A DNA stretch of 64,000 nt from an uncultured Oleiphilaceae bacterium (GTDB lineage Bacteria > Pseudomonadota > Gammaproteobacteria > Pseudomonadales > Oleiphilaceae). Below are positions 9,807 through 19,487 of the stretch, one piece after another (the first letter of the stretch is position 1; each line of letters starts with the position of its first letter). Below the pieces are notes generated by a model. That model was not told where the DNA came from, ran no database searches, and worked only from the letters and a program-made list of their open reading frames with translations. The stretch spans positions 1 to 64,000 of the forward strand of contig CAJXUY010000002.1 in the NCBI GenBank assembly GCA_913060665.1. Direction: 5' to 3'. The position numbers and the translations under genes were made by a program.

Positions 9807-11069
9807 CTATTGGATTTTTTCTTTGCGGAAGTCCGGCTTTGCAAATACAAGATGTGACACGCCGATTGTGCGTTCCATAAACCCTCCTTCGCAATAGCAA
9901 AGATAGAAGAACCACATTCGAATAAAGTCTTCGCTGTAACCTTGGCTGCGAACCTTATCTAGGTTGTTTACGAGGGTTTTGTTCCAGGTTCGTAATGTTG
10001 TGGCGTAATGTTCCGCAAAATCATCAAGATGAATAAGCCGCATATCGCTTGAATTCATTGATGCGGTGTTCAATGCATTAATTGAGGGAATGCAACTGCC
10101 TGGAAAAATATACTTTTGAATAAAGTCGACATCATTCTTGGCTTTTTCATAACGCTGATCTTCTATAGTGATAGCTTGAATCAACATAGAACCATTAGGC
10201 TTTAAGAGAGAGGAACATTTCTTAAAAAATGTATCATAAAACTGCCAGCCAACGGCTTCTAACATTTCTATAGATACGAGTTTGTCGTAGGTACCTTGGA
10301 GTTTACGATAGTCTTCCATAAGCAATGTTACCTTATCATCCAAACCTGCTTCGCTAACACGCTCTTTAGCCAACAAAAACTGCTGTGCAGAAATAGTCGT
10401 CGTGGTTACTTTACAGCCATAATTTGTAGCCGCATAAATGGCAAACCCACCCCACCCTGTACCAATCTCAACCACATGATCATCAGCGCTGAGTTGTAAC
10501 TTCTCACAGATTCTTTGAAGTTTGGTTTCAGACGCTTCTTGCATCGTTGCACCCGCATGCGGAAAAATGCCAGATGAGTACATCATAGTAGGGTCTAAAA
10601 ACAACTTAAAAAAGTCATTGCCTAGATCATAATGAGAGGCAATATTTCTTCTAGAGCCTTTCTCTGTGTTTTGGTTGTGTCGGTGAAACCACTTGAGCAT
10701 CGGTTTTGAAATAGCCGCAAACCCACCTTCAATCTGGTCGAGAATATCCATATTTTTAGCCATGACTCTGATCAGCCTCGTTAAGTCTGGACTGGTCCAA
10801 TCTCCTGTCATGTAGGCCTCAGAGGCGCCGATACTGCCACCGGTTAGAATATCTGAGTAACAGTTAATGTCATGAATATGCATTTCGCTATAGAGGTCCG
10901 CGCCTGGTAATAACGCTTCTCCAAAAGAGTGTCGAACGCCCTGTTCATATAACACAATCGTGCCGGTATGAATTTTCTCGAGCTGCCGCCAAACTAATTT
11001 TCTAGCTATCTGGGACATACTGAACCGGCTAGTTTTATTATTTTCCATTGCAGCGACTGAACTGTTCAT
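9807..11069 (-). CDS. Cyclopropane-fatty-acyl-phospholipid synthase family methyltransferase
   Basis: NIASHYDLGNDFFKLFLDPTMMYSSGIF, EIGTGWGGFAIYAA, VSIEMLEAVG, KYIFPGSCIPS. Confidence 0.95.
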   Translation of the reverse strand: MNSSVAAMENNKTSRFSMSQIARKLVWRQLEKIHTGTIVLYEQGVRHSFGEALLPGADLYSEMHIHDINCYSDILTGGSIGASEAYMTGDWTSPDLTRLIRVMAKNMDILDQIEGGFAAISKPMLKWFHRHNQNTEKGSRRNIASHYDLGNDFFKLFLDPTMMYSSGIFPHAGATMQEASETKLQRICEKLQLSADDHVVEIGTGWGGFAIYAATNYGCKVTTTTISAQQFLLAKERVSEAGLDDKVTLLMEDYRKLQGTYDKLVSIEMLEAVGWQFYDTFFKKCSSLLKPNGSMLIQAITIEDQRYEKAKNDVDFIQKYIFPGSCIPSINALNTASMNSSDMRLIHLDDFAEHYATTLRTWNKTLVNNLDKVRSQGYSEDFIRMWFFYLCYCEGGFMERTIGVSHLVFAKPDFRKEKIQ

Positions 11070-11116
11070 AAAAAGCGCCTTACCCTAAGTCTTTTGTCGA
11101 ATGAATATTTTCTGGC

Positions 11117-11971
11117 TTACTCGCTATGTTTGGGATGATCGTAAAACGGATTACGTTTAACCCAGAGCCTAAAAGCCTGCCAGTAAATACCTAATATTAC
11201 TTTTACGGTAATAATTGGGTATTGGATCAGTGTTTTTGAAAGTTCTTCTTCAAAAGATTTTTTCTCGAGGTTTAACGTTGCATCAAAATGCTTTTCGACT
11301 AAGTCATTGCCGTCACCTGATATTGCTTTCATAGTGTTTTCCATATGCACCACAAGATTCTCTTTGGGTACGCCAAAAGCCCAGCGGTAATCCATATTCA
11401 TCGGGTTGAAAGGCGATACGTGAAACTTTTTAGCAAAACTGAAAATGTGCGTGTCATTCCCGCCATTTCGATAGCCCATATCAACGCGCGTTTCATCAAT
11501 AGGTAACACATAGTCATGCCGTTCAGCCCAAGGAGTGTTGGTTATCTCTGCTAGAACCGACAAAAGGTTTTCTTGGTCATCAAAACAGTAATAGAAGACC
11601 ACAGGGTTGAATACAATATTGAGGTATCGCGCATGCATCAATACTCTTACATGCGTTATATCAGGTGGGTTATGACCTTTGGAAGTGAAGTCTTCAGTAA
11701 CACGAGTAATAACCGCTTGTTTGAGGTCTGGCTCCTCTGGAGCAAAATAGTCCTCACGCATAAAGCTCACCAGATTGAACCTCTCTAGTGAGCAAAACCA
11801 TTTACTAGAAAACAGTTGTGTCAGCTCATCAAGGTCAATATAGAGCATAAACAATGGATAATTAAATGTATGAGCATTAGGTATAAAGCGCCGATGCCGA
11901 ATGTTACCCGTGTATATAGCACTTCGAATGACGTTATGGCTAATTCGGTCATTGGTAACGTTATCAGTCAC
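11117..11971 (-). CDS. DUF1365 family protein
   Basis: IYTGNIRHRRFIPNAHTFNYPLFMLYIDLDEL, YLNIVFNPVVFYYCFD, KKFHVSPFNPMNMDYRW. Confidence 0.9.
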   Translation of the reverse strand: MTDNVTNDRISHNVIRSAIYTGNIRHRRFIPNAHTFNYPLFMLYIDLDELTQLFSSKWFCSLERFNLVSFMREDYFAPEEPDLKQAVITRVTEDFTSKGHNPPDITHVRVLMHARYLNIVFNPVVFYYCFDDQENLLSVLAEITNTPWAERHDYVLPIDETRVDMGYRNGGNDTHIFSFAKKFHVSPFNPMNMDYRWAFGVPKENLVVHMENTMKAISGDGNDLVEKHFDATLNLEKKSFEEELSKTLIQYPIITVKVILGIYWQAFRLWVKRNPFYDHPKHSE

Positions 11972-13233
11972 AATGAAATACCAAATGCTTCAGCCACTCT
12001 TAACCCACTATTGACACCGTCTTCATGGAAACCATTAAACCAATAGGCGCCACAATAATGGGTTCGATTGTGGCCACTAATTTCTGAATGCCGCTGCTGT
12101 GCTTTTACACCATCTAGTGAAAATACAGGGTGGCTGTATTGATAACTATCGATCACTTTCGAAGGGGCAATCTCCTGAGACCGGTTTAACGTCACCAACA
12201 GTGTCTCAGGTGCATTATTAAAATTTTGCAGGATGTTCATGTTATAGGTCACCATCGCGCAGTCATTAGCTCTTTGAGGAATATGATAATTCCATGCAGC
12301 CCAGGCCAGCTTTTTCTTCGGCATTAAGCGCTGATCGGTATGGAGCACGACTTGATTCATCTGATAAGGTAACGCACCGAGTATTTCGCTCTCTTTTTCT
12401 GTCGGCTTTTCGAGCATCCTTAATGCTTGGTCACTATGACAACCGAAAACGACCTGATCAAACGGGTATTTCTCACCGGTATGGGTGGTCAGCTCCACCC
12501 CGTTGTCATCACGGCTAACAGAAACAATGGCGGTGCTTAGCTTGATGTTATCTTTATAAGGTCGGGTAATAGGATCGATGTACGATCTGGAGCCACCACT
12601 AATCACCCTCCATTGAGGCCTATCATCAACACTTAGCATGCCATGATTGTTAAAGAAACGGAGGAAGAACTTTAACGGGAACTCCATCATCACATCAACG
12701 GATGCTGACCAAATGGCGGCTCCCATTGGTACAATATAGTAGTTAACAAATCCTTCAGAGTAACCATTCTCTTTTACAAACTCACCCAAGGTTTGCTCAT
12801 CAGTCACCGTGTCATTTTTTAGCGCTTCAACTGTTTGTTTATTGAAGCGTATAATGTCATACACCATTCTGAGAAACTTAGGGTTAGCAATGTTGAGTCG
12901 TTGAGCAAACAAGCTGTTTAAACTAGTACCATTATATTCTAAACCGGTATTTTCACACCGAACACTAAAGCTCATATCCGAGGCTTCACTTTTTACATCC
13001 AGCTGACTCATCAATTCGATAAAGTTTGGATAGGTCCAATCGTTAAATACGATAAAACCTGTATTAACCGAGTAAGTGTTGCCACCCATCTCAACATCAC
13101 GTGTGTGGGTATGCCCCCCCAAATAATCATTAGCTTCAAAGAGTGTGACGTTATGCTTCTTACTCAACAAATAACCTGCTGTTAAGCCTGCGATACCTGA
13201 GCCAATTATGGCAATATTTTGTTTCTGACTCAT
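11968..13233 (-). CDS. FAD-dependent oxidoreductase (amine-oxidase/desaturase-like)
   Basis: IAIIGSGIAGLTAGYLLSKKHNVTLFEANDYLGGHT dinucleotide-binding motif; C-terminal GAYWFNGFHEDGVNSGLRVAE. Confidence 0.9.
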   Translation of the reverse strand: MSQKQNIAIIGSGIAGLTAGYLLSKKHNVTLFEANDYLGGHTHTRDVEMGGNTYSVNTGFIVFNDWTYPNFIELMSQLDVKSEASDMSFSVRCENTGLEYNGTSLNSLFAQRLNIANPKFLRMVYDIIRFNKQTVEALKNDTVTDEQTLGEFVKENGYSEGFVNYYIVPMGAAIWSASVDVMMEFPLKFFLRFFNNHGMLSVDDRPQWRVISGGSRSYIDPITRPYKDNIKLSTAIVSVSRDDNGVELTTHTGEKYPFDQVVFGCHSDQALRMLEKPTEKESEILGALPYQMNQVVLHTDQRLMPKKKLAWAAWNYHIPQRANDCAMVTYNMNILQNFNNAPETLLVTLNRSQEIAPSKVIDSYQYSHPVFSLDGVKAQQRHSEISGHNRTHYCGAYWFNGFHEDGVNSGLRVAEAFGISL

Positions 13234-13237
13234 CTTT

Positions 13238-14080
13238 TTAGGGCCTTCTTATTTCTGTATGTTGATTGCTGGCAATAGCTAACTCACTCTGATGGCGAGA
13301 TGCCTTGCCGACCAACTTAAACCTGATAGCATCTGGCAGTAGCGATATAGCCTTAAGTATTCTCGTGAAACGTGTGGGAAAATGGATATCAAATTGATTT
13401 GATTTAAGACCTGAAACAATTCTCTCAGCAGCTTCATCAACCTCTACAATAAACGGCATTTCAAAGTCGTTTTTATCCGTCAATGGTGTTTTAACAAAAC
13501 CAGGGCTAATAACTCTCACATCAATGCCTTCATGCTGCACGTCTAGCTTTAAAGCCTCGACAAAGTACCTCAACGCAGCCTTCGAAGCCCCATATGCGCC
13601 TGCTCGAGGAAGCGCCTGATAGGTGACACTGCTAGACATCACCGCAAGCTGAGGGCGACACTCAGACTCAAAACTAAGAGAGGCCCTCAATAAAGGCAAT
13701 GCTGAATCAATAACATTTATTGCTCCTATAAAATTAGTATCCATGACTCTTTTTACAGCGGTTAAATCTATCTGATCTGAATCGATATACTCACAGGTAC
13801 CCGCGTTAACAATCACTTGATCGAGCCGACCCACCTTTCGGCGAATAGATTCGGTCGCTGCACTCACTGAAAACTCGTCAGTGATATCTAGAGGAAGCAC
13901 CTGAACGGTTGCATTGGCAGCATGAGCTATCGCGTCAAGCGCTGCTTCGTTGCGGGCGCTAATGAAAATAGTATCGCCATCATTATTCAATGCCCTGACC
14001 AGAGCTTCACCTATACCGGATGATGCACCTACCACCCATATAGCCCTGCTGGTTTCATTATTTGCACTCATAACCTGCAC
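13238..14080 (-). CDS. Short-chain dehydrogenase/reductase
   Basis: VVGASSGIGEALVRAL, VNAG, S...YGASKAALR. Confidence 0.92.
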   Translation of the reverse strand: MQVMSANNETSRAIWVVGASSGIGEALVRALNNDGDTIFISARNEAALDAIAHAANATVQVLPLDITDEFSVSAATESIRRKVGRLDQVIVNAGTCEYIDSDQIDLTAVKRVMDTNFIGAINVIDSALPLLRASLSFESECRPQLAVMSSSVTYQALPRAGAYGASKAALRYFVEALKLDVQHEGIDVRVISPGFVKTPLTDKNDFEMPFIVEVDEAAERIVSGLKSNQFDIHFPTRFTRILKAISLLPDAIRFKLVGKASRHQSELAIASNQHTEIRRP

Positions 14081-14087
14081 CTATTAC

Positions 14088-14579
14088 CTATTTGGCCATG
14101 TGTTTCTTAAGTTGCTTAATGACGGAGCCTAAGAGTGGAACATGCTCATATAACAACCTACCACCATCAAAGTAGTCCTTGTGAAAATAGATTTTTTCAT
14201 CGAAACGAACTTCAGTTGACCCTTCAATGGATATCTCGCGACCTCGGTTTAGCTTGCCGTGGGAGTACGTCATGGTCCACGTCAACATTGCACTGCTGCT
14301 CCCCACCCACTGATCATGAAATACAAACTCACTACTTTTTAGATTTAGATAGAGTGCATTGAAATATTCTTTCATCGCACTAACTCCTTCAACCCGGTGA
14401 AAGCTATCCTGAAACAAGACATCGCTTCGGTACACCTCATCAACGATATTACTCTGGCAATTTGTAGCATTAAGTCTCTGATAAAGGCTTTTGAATTCCT
14501 CTACGACCTTTAGTGGCCCCTCAAACTCATTCACGTCAAACAGCTGATGTGTAGTACCCAACTTTGATTTCCCTTGCAT
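14088..14579 (-). CDS. NTF2-like/SnoaL-like protein
   Basis: Domain-sized ORF with VLFQDSFHRVEGVSAMKEYF and KIYFHKDYFDGG. Confidence 0.75.
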   Translation of the reverse strand: MQGKSKLGTTHQLFDVNEFEGPLKVVEEFKSLYQRLNATNCQSNIVDEVYRSDVLFQDSFHRVEGVSAMKEYFNALYLNLKSSEFVFHDQWVGSSSAMLTWTMTYSHGKLNRGREISIEGSTEVRFDEKIYFHKDYFDGGRLLYEHVPLLGSVIKQLKKHMAK

Positions 14580-15586
14580 TAGCCCCTCTCCCCTGCGATG
14601 TGTTGTTTAGCCGCAATCGACATTTTTTTACTGGTGCCTTCTTTTAATATACGCACGGGTACCGGATTGAGATCACTTACAACGCCGATAAAAGCCAAAA
14701 TTTTTAAAATATAGTATGAAATATCAATTTCCCACCAGTAGAAACCTTGCCTAGCTGAGACTGCAAATCTGTGATGGTTGTTATGCCAGCCCTCACCTAA
14801 CGTGAGAAACGCAAGCCATGGATTATTACGACTATGATCTTTGGTTTTAAAGCGTCTAGATCCCCACACATGACCCAGTGAGTTGATTGTAAATGTAGCG
14901 TGAAACAAAAAAGTCGTAGAAATAAAGAACCCCCAGACTAGCATTTGCCATCCATTAGTTCCGGTCTGAGGCCAATATGAGCCAATAGCTTCACCCAGCA
15001 CATAAATAAGCACGGCAAAGATAGCAGGAACCAAAATATCAAACCGGTTCAAAAAGCGAAGCTCTGGATAGCGGGCAAGGTCTTTTACAATAGAGTAGTC
15101 GGTTTTAAAACCTGCTTCTGACATAAACCAACCAACATGGCTAAACCAAAAGCCATGGGCAACTGGCGAATGAAGATCTTGCTCTTTATCTGAGTACTTA
15201 TGATGCTTACGATGGTGAGAAGCCCACCAAAGTGGACCTCTCTGGCAGGCTGAGTTACCCAAAACCGCAAAGACAAACTGCCAGCTTCTAGTTGTTTTAT
15301 AACTGCGATGAGAAAACAACCGATGATAAAAAGCAGTCACCGCAAACATTCTTAACCAAAAAAACCCTAAACAGACCAGTAGTGCTGTAGCACTCCATCC
15401 CGTCCAAATGACGCCTAAACAGGCAAGATGAACAACCAAAAAGGGCATACATCGAAGCCAATTTATTTGATGCTGTTTGGTAAAGCCTGAATCAGCAGAC
15501 CCAGTCTCAGCTTCTGAGTCGAACCACCTAACAATAGTATTAAACACTGGACGCTTTTTTGCGCCTTCTGAGTTTTGAATATTCAT
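14579..15586 (-). CDS. Acyl-CoA/fatty acid desaturase
   Basis: Three His boxes: HRLFSH, HHRKHH, HNNHH. Confidence 0.93.
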   Translation of the reverse strand: MNIQNSEGAKKRPVFNTIVRWFDSEAETGSADSGFTKQHQINWLRCMPFLVVHLACLGVIWTGWSATALLVCLGFFWLRMFAVTAFYHRLFSHRSYKTTRSWQFVFAVLGNSACQRGPLWWASHHRKHHKYSDKEQDLHSPVAHGFWFSHVGWFMSEAGFKTDYSIVKDLARYPELRFLNRFDILVPAIFAVLIYVLGEAIGSYWPQTGTNGWQMLVWGFFISTTFLFHATFTINSLGHVWGSRRFKTKDHSRNNPWLAFLTLGEGWHNNHHRFAVSARQGFYWWEIDISYYILKILAFIGVVSDLNPVPVRILKEGTSKKMSIAAKQHIAGERG

Positions 15587-17031
15587 GCGAGTTGAAGCTC
15601 CTGATCACTAAACATATCAACCGTAGGTTCAGATAGCTGCCTAAACCAAAGTTTGGTCTGCGCAACCGCTGTAGCATGGTCAACGATCGGCAATACATAC
15701 CCTGCGTTGGCGGCTTGGGCTGCGCTGGGCTGATGAATAGACTTACTATCTAGCTTTGCAAGTTCAGGCACATATCGGCGAATAAAGTCACCGTTTGGGT
15801 CAAACCGCTGTGATTGCCGAGTAGGGTTAAAAATCCTGAAGTATGGAACCGCATCAACACCGGTAGACGCACTCCATTGCCATCCGCCATTGTTAGAGGC
15901 TAGGTCACCATCAACTAAGCGTTCCATGAAGTGCTGTTCACCCCAACGCCAATCAATAAACAGATGCTTTGTTAAGAACATCGCCGTTATCATTCGCAAT
16001 CGATTATGCATCCAACCCGTATCAGCCAGTTGTCGCATAGCCGCATCCACTATTGGGTAGCCCGTTTTTCCGTCGATCCAGGCTTTAAATAACGTTTTAT
16101 CTTGCTTCCAGGGAAGTCTGTCAGTATCAAGCTTGAACGGTTTAAACTTGCACAAACGAGGATATTCATCCAAAAGGTGGCGATAAAATTCGCGCCAAAT
16201 CAATTCATTGATCCACACCAAAATGCCATTTCTACCACTGTCAAAACGACCCTCGGTCAAGCTCAAGGCTGCCTGCATACATTGAGTGGTAGTTAATGCA
16301 CCTACCGCCAAATACGGAGAGATCCGACTAGTGCCTTCCACCGAAGGAAGGTCTCGTTGCAGGTCATAATGCTTAATGTGCTCCTCGATAAAACCGTTTA
16401 AGCGATCATGGGCTTCATCTTCTCCCGCAGGCCAAAACGAAGCCCACTTACTATCAACCATGACCTCATCCAAGACGCTAATATCAGTAACTAGATCAAT
16501 CTCTGACTGCGCTTTTGGCCGATTCAAAATAGGGCGAGAAACCAGTGAATGCTGCGCGATAAATTCTCGTTTGAATGCAGAATAAACTTTATAGCACTGA
16601 CCTTGCTTTGTTCTGATTTTCCCTGGTTGCACCATACAACTGTCGTGAAAAGCGTTTGCCCTCACACTTACTGACGCCAATTTGTTTTCTACCTGTTCGG
16701 CACAGCGTTTTTCATTTACTTCATATTCAGTATTAAAATATACACACCGTGCACCAACACGAGAGGCTTGCTTGCTTAGAATCTCACCATAGTCAGAATA
16801 GTCGGTGCAAGAAATCACGGTTAGCGGCACGTTAAGTTTGTTAAGTTGCTCGGCTAAGACTTTAACCTGCCGAACAATTAATGATCGCTTTGCAGGCGAT
16901 ACAAAATGATGATCCCACTGTTTCTGAGCCAACATATAGATAGCGACTACGGAGCCACGTTGCATCGCTGCATCTAATGCTGGGTTATCATGCACTCTCA
17001 AATCGCTTCTGAACCAAACAATGTTATGCAT
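15583..17031 (-). CDS. phrB: Deoxyribodipyrimidine photolyase (class I-like)
   Basis: IVWFRSDLRVHDNPAL, ELIWREFYRHLL, WMHNRLRMITAMFLTKHLFIDWRWGEQHFMERLVDGDLASNNGGWQWSASTGVDAVPYFRIFNP. Confidence 0.95.
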   Translation of the reverse strand: MHNIVWFRSDLRVHDNPALDAAMQRGSVVAIYMLAQKQWDHHFVSPAKRSLIVRQVKVLAEQLNKLNVPLTVISCTDYSDYGEILSKQASRVGARCVYFNTEYEVNEKRCAEQVENKLASVSVRANAFHDSCMVQPGKIRTKQGQCYKVYSAFKREFIAQHSLVSRPILNRPKAQSEIDLVTDISVLDEVMVDSKWASFWPAGEDEAHDRLNGFIEEHIKHYDLQRDLPSVEGTSRISPYLAVGALTTTQCMQAALSLTEGRFDSGRNGILVWINELIWREFYRHLLDEYPRLCKFKPFKLDTDRLPWKQDKTLFKAWIDGKTGYPIVDAAMRQLADTGWMHNRLRMITAMFLTKHLFIDWRWGEQHFMERLVDGDLASNNGGWQWSASTGVDAVPYFRIFNPTRQSQRFDPNGDFIRRYVPELAKLDSKSIHQPSAAQAANAGYVLPIVDHATAVAQTKLWFRQLSEPTVDMFSDQELQLA

Positions 17032-17085
17032 GTTTTACTCTACCCATTTGTCTTCATCTTTCTATAAATTCAGCGGAATATGGGT

Positions 17086-17115
17086 ATATTACGGCCAGAT
17101 AGCGAAAACGGATCA
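17086..17115 (-). promoter_or_regulatory. Predicted ECF (ChrR-associated sigma) promoter for the phr operon
   Basis: Minus strand TGATCC (17115-17110), N18, TAATAT (17091-17086), 55 bp upstream of the photolyase ATG. Confidence 0.75.
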
Positions 17116-17338
17116 CCACCTGTCAGAGTTTTGCTAGCAATTAACTATCCCAAGTGAAACATATCGTAAAAACATGAGATAAGAACTACTATCAATTAAT
17201 AGGTATACTTTACCTTTACCATCACTAAGCAATACTTTATATTTTGCAAGGTGTTAGACATTGGCATTTATCGCTAACTCAACATCAGCATTCGCTATAT
17301 TCACAATAATAAATGCATCTTAAGGTGAGAGTGGATTT

Positions 17339-17941
17339 TTGAGCCAAGACCAACCAGACAACGCCCGGCCCTTTGACGCCCTGGTAATAAAAATTGCTCA
17401 CGACAAAGATCGTAGTGCCTTCATACAACTATTCGAACAAGCATCTCCGAGACTAAAGGCCTATGCTATGCGATGCGGTGCAACCGCAGCAGATGCTGAA
17501 GAAGTTGTTCAGGAAGCACTGTTAACGGTATGGAGAAGAGCTCATACATTCAACCCTGTCGCGGCTTCTGCCACTACCTGGCTTTATACAATTGTACGTA
17601 ACAAACGTATTGACCTGGTTCGCAAAGAACGCCCAGATCTCGTGTCATCTGATGACCTGTGGCCAGAAGCCTATACGGAAAAAGAACATTTAGAAAAAGA
17701 AATAGAAAGTGATCTAAATGTTAATATCGTGCGTACACTCTTACACGGGTTGCCAGAAACCCAGCGTCAAATAGTTTACAAAGTATATTTTGAAGGTAAA
17801 CCTCATAGCGAGATTGCCAACGAATTAGATTTGCCGCTGGGTACGATTAAGTCGCGACTGCGATTGGCAATGAAAAAGTTAGACACCTTAGCGAAAGAAC
17901 AAATGACATGGCTAATTATCATCCTTCTGACGAACTTTTAA
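17339..17941 (+). CDS. ECF RNA polymerase sigma factor, RpoE/ChrR-type (TTG start)
   Basis: Region 2 (AEEVVQEALLTVWRRAHTF...TWLYTIVRNKRID) and region 4 (LPETQRQIVYKVYFEGKPHSEIANELDLPLGTIKSRLRLA); next to chrR. Confidence 0.93.
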   Translation: MSQDQPDNARPFDALVIKIAHDKDRSAFIQLFEQASPRLKAYAMRCGATAADAEEVVQEALLTVWRRAHTFNPVAASATTWLYTIVRNKRIDLVRKERPDLVSSDDLWPEAYTEKEHLEKEIESDLNVNIVRTLLHGLPETQRQIVYKVYFEGKPHSEIANELDLPLGTIKSRLRLAMKKLDTLAKEQMTWLIIILLTNF

Positions 17942-18549
17942 TGCAGTTTGCGGCAGGCCAAATGTCCAATTCATTGGGCATTATGGTGGCCTGCCACCTT
18001 GAAAAGTGTCATATATGTAGTAGCCGTATTAGGGTTTACGAGCAACTTGGCGGTGAAATATTACAAAAAACAACACCCGTAGAAATGGGCAACGACGTAT
18101 TATCAAAACTACTTTCAAGACTAGACGAACCTGCACCACCAGTACAGCAGATGACAAAAACAATTGACCCTCGGATACCTAGACCACTAACTCGATTCGT
18201 TCCTAGTTACTTTGACCAGCTTGAATGGAAAGGGATATCTAAAAGTATACAGGAATATAAATTACCTATCTCAGATTCACAGTTTTCTGCCAAACTATAT
18301 AAAATATCTGCAGGTAAAGAGCTACCCGTGCATACCCATAAAGGTAATGAGTTTACCTTAGTAATGGATGGCAGCTTCTCTGACAAAGCCGGAGAATATA
18401 ACCAAGGTGACTTTATTCTGGCTGATACACAAACGGTACATCAGCCAAAAGCCGCAGAAAGTAGCGACTGTATTTGCTTTGCAGTACTTGATGCACCGCT
18501 TAAAATGACAGGTTTTTTCGGTAGAATGCTCAACCCATTTCTGAGTTAA
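17908..18549 (+). CDS. chrR: ChrR-family zinc-dependent anti-sigma factor with cupin domain
   Basis: N-terminal HLEKCHIC (HxxxCxxC); cupin HTHKGNEF...H; overlaps sigma gene by 34 bp. Confidence 0.93.
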   Translation: MANYHPSDELLMQFAAGQMSNSLGIMVACHLEKCHICSSRIRVYEQLGGEILQKTTPVEMGNDVLSKLLSRLDEPAPPVQQMTKTIDPRIPRPLTRFVPSYFDQLEWKGISKSIQEYKLPISDSQFSAKLYKISAGKELPVHTHKGNEFTLVMDGSFSDKAGEYNQGDFILADTQTVHQPKAAESSDCICFAVLDAPLKMTGFFGRMLNPFLS

Positions 18550-18592
18550 ACCTAGAAAGGGCTGCAAACATAAGTTGCAGTCTGGCGTTTAA

Positions 18593-19444
18593 CTAAATGG
18601 CTCGATAAATAATACCAGGCCTACACTGAACCATTTCAAACTTATCAGGTAGCCCATTTAACGACTCTGAAGCGCCTAATACCAAATACCCACCTTTATT
18701 CAGTACTTGATGCATACGTGAGATAATATCCAGCTTAAGTTCCGCAGAAAAATAAATCAGCACATTTCGACAAAATATCACATCAAACTTTCCGAGTATC
18801 GAATACCTATCTAACAGGTTTAATAGTCGGAAGTCTATTTGCCGCCTAAGCTCCGGTTTTATTTGCCACGACCCCGTTTTTTGCTCAGAAAAGTAAGCGT
18901 TTAAGCGTTCTTTAGATAAACCGCGACCAATTGCGAGCATTTCATACTCACCGGACTTTGCATTGCTTAATACTGTCTGGGATATATCCGTCGCAACCAC
19001 CTGAATACCGCTTTTTAGCTTACCAGGCTTTGCTCGCTTAAACTCATCCGCCACCATCGTCATCGAGTAAGGCTCTTGACCGGTCGAGCAGGCAGCCGAC
19101 CATATTCGAATGGGTTTCATCCCCGTTCTATCAGAAAACTCTGGAAGCAATATATCACTGAGTATCCGGAAAGGATGATTGTCTCTAAACCACAATGTTT
19201 CATTTGTGGTCATCGCATCAACCACCCTCTCTTTAAGCTGTCTTGATGATACTTTCTTTAGTTTTTGGACAAGTATACCAAGAGAGTCAACGCCTTCTTC
19301 CTCCATGATTTTTCTGAGCCGGCTTTTTACTAAGTACTGCTTATTATCACCGAGTAAAATCCCGCAGGCTTCTTGCAGAAAATCACGGAACTGCTGGTAT
19401 TCATCAGGCGACCCTGAATCGGTTGAATTTAAGCGCGTTACCAT
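18593..19444 (-). CDS. cheR: Chemotaxis protein methyltransferase CheR
   Basis: MTTNETLWFRD, RIWSAACSTGQEPYSMTM, FDVIFCRNVLIYF. Confidence 0.95.
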   Translation of the reverse strand: MVTRLNSTDSGSPDEYQQFRDFLQEACGILLGDNKQYLVKSRLRKIMEEEGVDSLGILVQKLKKVSSRQLKERVVDAMTTNETLWFRDNHPFRILSDILLPEFSDRTGMKPIRIWSAACSTGQEPYSMTMVADEFKRAKPGKLKSGIQVVATDISQTVLSNAKSGEYEMLAIGRGLSKERLNAYFSEQKTGSWQIKPELRRQIDFRLLNLLDRYSILGKFDVIFCRNVLIYFSAELKLDIISRMHQVLNKGGYLVLGASESLNGLPDKFEMVQCRPGIIYRAI

Positions 19445-19487
19445 AAACCTTTTAATCCAAGCAAAAAGTGACGTTATTTAAACTGTT

